Shown in pieces: positions 51,150-58,254 of a DNA stretch of 64,000 bases. The DNA comes from Poriferisodalis sp965221195 (GTDB lineage Bacteria; Actinomycetota; Acidimicrobiia; Acidimicrobiales; Poriferisodalaceae), in NCBI GenBank assembly GCA_965221195.1, contig OZ244864.1, forward strand, positions 930,001-994,000. Reading direction: 5' to 3'. The position numbers were made by a program, and so were the translations under genes. A model generated the notes under the pieces. The model saw nothing but the letters and a program-made list of their open reading frames with translations, ran no database searches and was not told where the DNA came from. How positions within the stretch are numbered: position 1 is the first letter of the stretch; each line of letters starts with the position of its first letter.

Positions 51150-54100
51150 TGGCAAAGCTGTTGAGGTAGCAGACTCGGCAACAGACTTGGTAGCAGATTC
51201 GGCAGCAGACTCGGCAGTGGCGAGCAGGCGATTGAGCAGTGGGCTTCCCCACGTCAGCAGCGACAGGTTGTCGTGGCGCTCCAGTTGTCGGCGGTCGAAT
51301 GTGACGTTGTGATGCGAACCGTCGAGGCGGAGCAGCCACACTCCCTCAATGTCAGGATGCGGGGTCAGTCGCTCGGCGCATGACGTGATAGCTAGCAGAG
51401 CAGCCCTAAGACTTTCGAGGTCCATCGCTGGTTTCAGAGGTTCGGCGTGTTTTGGCACAGCGTCGAGGTCGGCCAACTTGACGGGTGACGCTCTCGCTTG
51501 GCGTTCCATCTGCTCGATCTCATGGACGGCACCGTCAGGCGTGATCTGGCCGAGTGCTGCCCGCTGGACGGCTGATTCGGCCGATGCCAGCACCGGCTGG
51601 GCGTTGCCGACGATGGTGGTGAACCAGTGCAGGCTGTCTTCGATGCGTCGCAGGATGTCATCCTCGACGGTGCCCGCATAGGCCAAGTTGGTGACATCCA
51701 CTTGGGGTTGACCACCGATGCGGTCAACGCGGCCGATGCGCTGCTCGACGCGCGTGAAGTTCCACGGCAGGTCGTAGTTGATGACGCGGGCGCAGGTCTG
51801 CAAGTTCAGACCTTCCGACATCGAGTCGGTGCCGAGCATGATCTTCACGTCGTCGCCCCGGCGGAACAGTTCCTTGACGCGTTCTTTGGACAGGTCGGCC
51901 CATTCGCCGGTATCGCTGTCAAAGCGTTGGCCTCGCCCGCCGAAGTAGCAGACGATGCTGGTGCCGTAGGTGGCCCGGAGGCGATCACGTAGGTAGCGCA
52001 GCGTGTCGGCGTACTGGGTGAACACGACGACGCTTTGATGTCCATCAGCGAAGCTCTCCGCGAGCAACTCGTAGAGCTTTGAGGCCTTGGGTTCGTCGGG
52101 AGGCAAGCTGTCCAAGTCGTCAATGAAGCTGTCTAGCTCGGCCAGTTCGTCGGCCAAGTAGCTATCGGCGGAGGCGATGGCGATGTCTTCCCAGTCAGCA
52201 TCGGGGTTCGCGGTGAGCACGCTTGACTCCTCCGATGACATCCGGTCGTCGTCGTCGATGAGCGCTTCTGGCCGCTGTCGGCCACGCAGTATTTCTCGGC
52301 GCCGTTCGAGTGAGCAGCGCACCGCATGGAAGCTCGACGTGAGCCGCCGCCGATAGATGGTCATAATGAAACCCAAAGGCCGCTGTCGGCTCCGATCGGC
52401 TAAGTAAGCGTCGTAATGGCGCTTGATGTAGCTGTCGATGCGGTCGTACAGCGCTTTTGCTTGTGGGCACAGATCGCACGACTCATGGCTCACCCGGCGC
52501 TGTGGCACCACTGTGCCGCTCGCCAGTACGCCCTCGGACTGATATTCGCGCAATGTTGCTCGCGTTGTCCTAAATACGCGGTCACGCACGGGCGTGTTGG
52601 CTCGCAGCCAAGTGTCCCACCACCACTCCCGCTCTTTGCCCAGCTCGCGTGTTGAACTACCTATGTAGGGCCGCTGGTGGAACTCAGTGATGCTCTTGGT
52701 AGCCACCAAACCGAGCGCCCGGGTCATCTTGTTGACCAGAGCCGGCTCGGCTTCAACCTCGGCGAAGTACCCCGCCAGCATCTGGCGAAGGAACGACCAG
52801 TCACGCTCGGTGAATTCGGCACCGAACTCAGCGAAGTACCGCTCCATGTGTTCCGGCGACTTCGACCACGGCGACGGCAGGCCGAACAGCCGCAGCAGGT
52901 CCCAGATGTCGTGGGTGTTCATCTGCATTGGAGTGGCCGATGCCAGAAGCAGCACCTGCCACATGTCTGCCCGGTTCATCGCCGTCAGCGTGGCGAGCAT
53001 CTGGTTTGGCGCGTCCGAAGCTTTGGTGCCGCAACGGCGGGCGTGATGGGCTTCGTCTACAAACACCAGATCCCACCGAGCGCCCTGGGTTAGGGCAGCA
53101 CGGTGTTCTCGCCGACGGGCCAGATGAGATGATGCCAACAGCACCGGCGCCGAACGCCAGAGGTTTGCGCTGTTCGCTGCCGCTTGGCGCTGCCTGCCAT
53201 TGGCCCACACCAAGTCGCCGTTATCGAGACGTGGAATGTCCAGCAGGAACTTCTCACTGAGTTCTTCTTGCCACTGGATCAGCACCGATGCGGGCACCAG
53301 CAGCAGCGCCGTATTGAGGCGGCCCGACAGCAGCAACTCGCGCAGCACCAAGCCGGTCTCGATGGTCTTGCCGAGGCCCACCTCATCGGCCAGCAGGTAC
53401 GAACGCGGCCATGTCTCGGTGATGCGTCGCGCGATAGCGATTTGGTGCGGCCACGGTTCAACGGCTGCCGACACCAGCCCAACACCTGAGCATGTACCTG
53501 GCGCTGCGCGGATTGCATCCAGATGCTCAAGTTCTGCGGCCCGCAGCGAGGGCAACTGTTCGAGCGGGTCGCGGGGCGGCGGCGTCCAGTCGGGGGGAAT
53601 GATCTGCACGAGCCGATCCCGTACCGCTTCAGGCAGCGGCACGGTTCGCCAAACAGCACTGCTAGCTGAGTGCTCACTGTCGCTGTCGTCACCCTCGCAA
53701 GGCGGCTGGCCAGCCCACAGCTCTTCGAACTCTCGCGCGAGCGGTTCGCCGTGATCGGCCCAAGTCTCGGCACGCCAAGAGCGGTACACATCGAACGACT
53801 CGTAGTTGTGCTGCCAGCCCGTAGCCGACTCGTTGATGCTGCCCTTGAACGCCACTTGATCGCCAGTGGCATCGGTGAGCACGCCGAACTTGGCGTGAAA
53901 GTAGCGCTGCCCGGCTTCGGCACCAGCCATAGCAACGCCGCTCGGGTCGCACGGCACGCCCACCCTTATTTGCAGGCGGCCCTGGCGCACCAGCCACGCA
54001 ATGACCTCCAACCGCCGGGCTGCGACTTCGTCGCCGCTCAAGATGTGGTCTAGCTCTTCGCTGAGGTTGTGCGCCAAGACATCGGCCAGCGGTGCTTGGC

Positions 54101-54347
54101 CTAGCAGTGCGTTGCGGTCGGCTTCAGACAACTGCGTGCCGATGAGCAGCCTGATGGTGCCGTTGTTGTTGATGAAACGCGCCAAGCCCGCGGCCGCCGA
54201 AACGAAAGCCGACGAAGAGAAATACCCCGCCACACGGTCATAGCCGCAGGCACGCTCCAACACCGGCACATAGAACGTGTTGAGCGGATCATCGGAGGAG
54301 TTGTAGCGCGTGCGCAGACCTAGCGAGGCGAACCCGTCGCTAGTCAT
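51147..54347 (-). CDS. SNF2-type helicase with N-terminal phospholipase-D-like domain
   Basis: Last gene of the minus-strand defence-like cassette, 1066 residues. The N-terminal PLD-like nuclease part (about 1-215) has RVAGYFSSSAF and the half-site FHAKFGVL (H151, K153) with KGSINESATGW. The SF2 motor has Walker A ADEVGLGKTIETGLVL (K327), the DEAH box in VFVDEAHHARRCG (about 430), FTQYADTLRYL, and motif VI RVEQRIGRVDRIGGQ (about 865). It overlaps the methyltransferase stop by 8 bp (54340-54347), so it is translated with it. A role in moving along and possibly cutting unmodified DNA is inferred from the domain combination. Confidence 0.87.
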   Translation of the reverse strand: MTSDGFASLGLRTRYNSSDDPLNTFYVPVLERACGYDRVAGYFSSSAFVSAAAGLARFINNNGTIRLLIGTQLSEADRNALLGQAPLADVLAHNLSEELDHILSGDEVAARRLEVIAWLVRQGRLQIRVGVPCDPSGVAMAGAEAGQRYFHAKFGVLTDATGDQVAFKGSINESATGWQHNYESFDVYRSWRAETWADHGEPLAREFEELWAGQPPCEGDDSDSEHSASSAVWRTVPLPEAVRDRLVQIIPPDWTPPPRDPLEQLPSLRAAELEHLDAIRAAPGTCSGVGLVSAAVEPWPHQIAIARRITETWPRSYLLADEVGLGKTIETGLVLRELLLSGRLNTALLLVPASVLIQWQEELSEKFLLDIPRLDNGDLVWANGRQRQAAANSANLWRSAPVLLASSHLARRREHRAALTQGARWDLVFVDEAHHARRCGTKASDAPNQMLATLTAMNRADMWQVLLLASATPMQMNTHDIWDLLRLFGLPSPWSKSPEHMERYFAEFGAEFTERDWSFLRQMLAGYFAEVEAEPALVNKMTRALGLVATKSITEFHQRPYIGSSTRELGKEREWWWDTWLRANTPVRDRVFRTTRATLREYQSEGVLASGTVVPQRRVSHESCDLCPQAKALYDRIDSYIKRHYDAYLADRSRQRPLGFIMTIYRRRLTSSFHAVRCSLERRREILRGRQRPEALIDDDDRMSSEESSVLTANPDADWEDIAIASADSYLADELAELDSFIDDLDSLPPDEPKASKLYELLAESFADGHQSVVVFTQYADTLRYLRDRLRATYGTSIVCYFGGRGQRFDSDTGEWADLSKERVKELFRRGDDVKIMLGTDSMSEGLNLQTCARVINYDLPWNFTRVEQRIGRVDRIGGQPQVDVTNLAYAGTVEDDILRRIEDSLHWFTTIVGNAQPVLASAESAVQRAALGQITPDGAVHEIEQMERQARASPVKLADLDAVPKHAEPLKPAMDLESLRAALLAITSCAERLTPHPDIEGVWLLRLDGSHHNVTFDRRQLERHDNLSLLTWGSPLLNRLLATAESAAESATKSVAESATSTALP

Positions 54348-57303
54348 CAGCGATGCCCGGCAGCGACTGGCTTTCGGTTGTTACCTCAAGCTGGTCGGGC
54401 GGCAGCTCTATCTGCTCGAAGTACGTCCGGCAAAGCGAATGCAGGTGCTCAGCCTCACCGATATTCCATTCGCCTTGATGTTTGGTGTTGGGAAGCGCGC
54501 GCACAAACGCCTGCAGGCACGATGTGAAGACGGGGTTGTCGGTGAGTTCGCGTTGGTCGAGCCACTGCTTGGCCGCACCCGGGCCGTCTTGAGCGGTGAT
54601 GTACGCAACAGTGTGGACGGCATCGGCCCACACATCGATGACGGCGCGAGAACGGTCGATGCCCGGCAGGTGAGCGTCGGTCTCTCGACGCAGCCGAAGC
54701 CTCGGCTCGGTGAGTCGCACTGTGCCTTTGGTTGCGCTGAGCAGTTTTGCGCCTAGTACATCGTCGAGATCGAGATCGCTGATGGACAGGGCCAGCTTGC
54801 GAGCATCGTCGTAGGGAAATTCGCGAGCGCCAAACATGCGCCATGCCAACAAGGTGAAGTCGGTGAGCGGATCGAATTCGATCTCTCGGCCCACTAATTG
54901 CATCCGCTCGCGGCGCAGAACCTCGCCCCGAGCAACTGCCAGCGCCTCCTCGGGGCGTAGCAGCCGAGAACGGCCGGTCACCTCGTCGGCCTCTGCGGCG
55001 TACACCGGCCAGCGAGACGACAGCACCGACAGCGCCGGCCCATAGGTAGACAGCAGCGAATCGACACCAACGAGGCCTTGCGCTTGTCCGCGCTTTAGCG
55101 CGTTGGCGGCAGCTTCGCGGATGTCGGCAGCGATGTCGTCGAGATACACCGGGTCTTCGCTGGCAGCGTCGTTTGCGCTGGCTGCGCTGACTGTCTGCTT
55201 TGTGCGCTTGCGGCAACTCAAAAACACGGTCGACTTGACAGCGTTTTGGCGGGCTTGATGCAACGACGATTCGCTCTCGGTGTGAACCGGCCACGAGGCT
55301 CGAATCTCAAAACCGGCCTGCAGCAATGCACTGCCGAGCGAGTCCCACGCGTCGGCTCGTTTGTGAGTAAACATCACGGTCATGACGCCGTCTGGCGTGA
55401 GCACCCTGCGACAATCGCTGAAGATGGCCGCCATTTTGGCCGTGTAGTCGTGGTCGGCCAGCGTTGTGGCTTTGCGGCCGGCATGGGCAAAACGTGCTTT
55501 GTTGGTAACCGCCTCGTCGTGTTTGTTGGTGAGCTGATCTGCAAATAGATCGGGCCACAACCGTCCCAGCGTTCGCTTGTGCCACACGTAGAAGTAGTCG
55601 GCCAACTCGGCATACATCACGTTGTCGTAGTACGGCGGGTCGATACACACCAGCGTCTGTGAACCGTCCGCCAGCGAAGCCAAATTGCCCGCGTTCTCAC
55701 AAGTCACAGTGACCGCAGCGCAAGGCAGCGCCGGAGGAACTTCGGAGACGTCGAACATTTGGGTGTTGGTGTCTGTTGCCAGCAGTGCGGCGATGCCCGA
55801 ATACGCGTCGAGTAGTTGCTTAAGCGTCCAAGCTGACAGTTCTGATCCACCCTCAAACTCAGCAAACGTGTTCTTGAAGGGAAACGCGTGCAGGGAGAAG
55901 GTTTGTCCGATTTTGTGACGGCTCGCGTCCCATGCGCTCTGGCGAGAGTTCCAGCTAAGTGCCTTGCCGAGCATCATGGCGAGCAGCGCCAATACTGCAT
56001 CTGCGCGGCTGGAATCGTCCATGGCAGCGTGAATCTCGGGCATAAGCCTGCGGTATTCCTCCACAAAGGTGCCGTGGACTAACAGCTGTCGAGGTGTGAA
56101 CATGTCTCGCCAGCGAGGCATCCCGTAGTTGTGTGGTTCACGTGTCTTGTTGCCGGGGGGGATGGTCTCACTTGGCAGCACATCGTCACGTTCCCATTGC
56201 GGTAGCAGACGCTCTAACTCTGCTTCAGCGGCGCCAAGAGCCGCCAGATCGACCTCAGTTGGTGCCCTAAATCCTCGTCCGTTCGCGGTGCGAATAGCTA
56301 CTGCGTACAGCACTTCGCCCATGCGACCTGCTTGGGCTTCAGCCTTGATGTAGTCGCCGTCGATTACCAAGTTGTCCCACGGTGATATTGCTTTGCCGCG
56401 CGACCAAGTGCCAGCTTTCTTGGTGTCGAATCGAGCAGCAGCGCCTTCTACGATCTCAAACTCAGGCTCAACCAGTGCCTCACCAGATCGTTCTGTAATC
56501 AACCGCACTGCCACCGGCTTGCTGCCACGACGCAGCACCCAATCACCCACCAACGGCACTGTCTTGCCAGTGCGAGGACACGCCACCGTCCGCGCGAAGA
56601 TGTACGTAGCGACTGCTTCGTTGGGCAGCGATGGGAACTGGCATCGGAGCTTCGCTTGCAGGCGCTCAACAAGGGTTGAACCCCAACGCTCCAATTCTTC
56701 AACGAGTCCGACTCCGAAGCGGGCCGGGAACTCCACCCCAGCACGCAGAACCGACACAGCCACAGGGTTGAGGTCATTGGCATGGGCCGCGAGCCGGTAG
56801 CGGACCGTTCCGTACGGAATGGAACCCCCACCTGCGGTCGGGTCACATACGGTAGGAATCCGACCCCAAGCGTGTTCCAAAACTCCGCGGAGGAGTCGGA
56901 TATCGGAGGCGTCTAGGGAGTTTTTGTATGCCTGTTTGTAGGTATATGGGTTCGGAATCGGCTCGCCTCTGGCCTTGGCAGCGCGAAGCAGATGATCTGC
57001 TTCTACCGGGTCGCCCCAGATGCCACATAAATACAAGAACCACTGCCGGTATGCCTCCGGCGTGGACAGTTCTTGGTGGTCGTTGAATTCGTTGGCAAGT
57101 TCCTCAGACCACACAGGCAGCAGGCTCGCCAGGATGGCACCGGCACTGGCGACCAGCGGCCGCCGAGCCCACCACACATGAAGTGTCTTCAGTTTTGGGA
57201 ACTGCCCTGGGATAGGGCTGCTCTCGCGCACAGACTCAATGCCAAGCTCCGCGACCGGAAACCAATCCTCAATCAACAGTCGCGGCCGGCCGCCGTTAGT
57301 CAT
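54340..57303 (-). CDS. DUF1156-type DNA methyltransferase
   Basis: Putative adenine- or N4-cytosine-specific DNA methylase, 987 residues. The N-terminal DUF1156-like block has LLIEDWFPVAELGIESVRES and LKTLHVWWARRPL. The SAM-binding motif I is CDPTAGGGSIPYGTVRY with AAHANDLNP after it; catalytic motif IV is DPPYYDNVMY (about 553); FTHKRADAWDSLGSALLQAG follows. The C-terminal 290 residues are less clear. Start ATG 57303 overlaps the upstream small gene by 8 bp. No specificity subunit is nearby, so any recognition must be built in or come from partners. Confidence 0.87.
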   Translation of the reverse strand: MTNGGRPRLLIEDWFPVAELGIESVRESSPIPGQFPKLKTLHVWWARRPLVASAGAILASLLPVWSEELANEFNDHQELSTPEAYRQWFLYLCGIWGDPVEADHLLRAAKARGEPIPNPYTYKQAYKNSLDASDIRLLRGVLEHAWGRIPTVCDPTAGGGSIPYGTVRYRLAAHANDLNPVAVSVLRAGVEFPARFGVGLVEELERWGSTLVERLQAKLRCQFPSLPNEAVATYIFARTVACPRTGKTVPLVGDWVLRRGSKPVAVRLITERSGEALVEPEFEIVEGAAARFDTKKAGTWSRGKAISPWDNLVIDGDYIKAEAQAGRMGEVLYAVAIRTANGRGFRAPTEVDLAALGAAEAELERLLPQWERDDVLPSETIPPGNKTREPHNYGMPRWRDMFTPRQLLVHGTFVEEYRRLMPEIHAAMDDSSRADAVLALLAMMLGKALSWNSRQSAWDASRHKIGQTFSLHAFPFKNTFAEFEGGSELSAWTLKQLLDAYSGIAALLATDTNTQMFDVSEVPPALPCAAVTVTCENAGNLASLADGSQTLVCIDPPYYDNVMYAELADYFYVWHKRTLGRLWPDLFADQLTNKHDEAVTNKARFAHAGRKATTLADHDYTAKMAAIFSDCRRVLTPDGVMTVMFTHKRADAWDSLGSALLQAGFEIRASWPVHTESESSLHQARQNAVKSTVFLSCRKRTKQTVSAASANDAASEDPVYLDDIAADIREAAANALKRGQAQGLVGVDSLLSTYGPALSVLSSRWPVYAAEADEVTGRSRLLRPEEALAVARGEVLRRERMQLVGREIEFDPLTDFTLLAWRMFGAREFPYDDARKLALSISDLDLDDVLGAKLLSATKGTVRLTEPRLRLRRETDAHLPGIDRSRAVIDVWADAVHTVAYITAQDGPGAAKQWLDQRELTDNPVFTSCLQAFVRALPNTKHQGEWNIGEAEHLHSLCRTYFEQIELPPDQLEVTTESQSLPGIADD

Positions 57304-57727
57304 CGGCTAGCAGCAGTCGCAGTGCTCGCAGCGCTCGGCTACGCGCAGGCCCAGATGTTCGCGCGTACCAGTACAGCGCCTCTTCGGGCGACAGGGCACT
57401 GACCCCGTCCACGATTGCCCGGCGACGCAGCGGCCGCGCCACCGGAAGTGAAGCGCTGACCGTCAGAGCCAGCCGCACTCCCGGACCTTGTGTGAGGTTG
57501 AAGGGACGGCAGCGTCTCGGCGACACGGCAGCAGTGGGGTAGCCCGACCCATCTACGGCATCGAGCACCGCCCGCTTGAACTGCCGCGCGCGTGCAGCAT
57601 CCACCTTCGCTATTGGCTCAGTGGTGTTGTCGAATGTCTCGTTGAGACAAAACCCCCAGTCGTCACCCGAGCTGGTCGGCTGCAGCAGCAACTCAAAGCG
57701 CCGTTCGCGCGGGCTCGGCACAGTCAC
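57296..57727 (-). CDS. Small conserved-looking protein of the defence-like cassette
   Basis: 143 residues, basic, no motif that I can name with confidence. The C-terminal part LSPEEALYWYARTSGPARSR followed by ALRALRLLLADD looks like a helical module; the N-terminal half is beta-rich (RRFELLLQPTSSGDDWGF). It overlaps the ATPase C-terminal frame by GTGA at its start (57724-57727) and the methyltransferase by 8 bp at its end, which argues it is a real, co-translated member. It occupies the place where related cassettes often carry a small DUF protein (inference). Confidence 0.7.
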   Translation of the reverse strand: MTVPSPRERRFELLLQPTSSGDDWGFCLNETFDNTTEPIAKVDAARARQFKRAVLDAVDGSGYPTAAVSPRRCRPFNLTQGPGVRLALTVSASLPVARPLRRRAIVDGVSALSPEEALYWYARTSGPARSRALRALRLLLADD

Positions 57728-58254
57728 TGCCCACCGCCGGTTGGTGTGCTAGCGACCGACTCAGCTTCTATGCGCAAACCGACAGGGCTGTTGTTGGCAA
57801 CGACCGACCGGAATTGCTCCCAGTCGCTGCCGTCTATCGCAATAGCCGTAGGCGGTGTTAGCCGCATGGTGAGCGAACCGCCGACCGCGCTGGCTAGGTC
57901 GGCCAGTGTCAGCAGTGTCTGCTCAACTTGACGCCAGTCGTTGATACCGCCTTCAACCTCGGCAGTGATGCCCCCTGTGAGCCCGCCGAACTCGATCTGC
58001 AGCGATGCGGTGACGTGGCACTCGAATCGTGGTAGCTGCGAAGCGCAGTAGCCCAGAGTTCGAAGATTGGCGATGCCTTGGCCTGGCCCAGCGCTGGCGG
58101 TGACGGTGAGGGCGGCTATTTTGCCGATGCCGCTGTCTGCGATGGCATCGCGCAGTTTGCCAAGCGCGGTCCCAGCGGTCTCACCTTCAACTGTTACCCG
58201 AAGCGGCTCCTTGGTTTGCGGCTGCTTCGACTGGGTCGGCACAAACACCCACAA
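57724..58254 (-). CDS. C-terminal part of the DUF499-type ATPase, separated by frameshift
   Basis: 176 residues from an in-frame TTG at 58254, but this frame is open further back through SSAGTAPHRLSAEEIERAEL and into the poly-C tract, so the true start is probably the ATPase gene itself. It begins WVFVPTQSKQPQTKEPLRVT and has mixed alpha/beta character (GGLTGGITAEVEGGINDW). A tract of 16 or 19 C instead of 18 would fuse it to the ATPase as one protein of about 1095 residues. It overlaps the next gene by 4 bp. Function unknown; a DNA- or partner-binding domain is possible. Confidence 0.65.
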   Translation of the reverse strand: MWVFVPTQSKQPQTKEPLRVTVEGETAGTALGKLRDAIADSGIGKIAALTVTASAGPGQGIANLRTLGYCASQLPRFECHVTASLQIEFGGLTGGITAEVEGGINDWRQVEQTLLTLADLASAVGGSLTMRLTPPTAIAIDGSDWEQFRSVVANNSPVGLRIEAESVASTPTGGGQ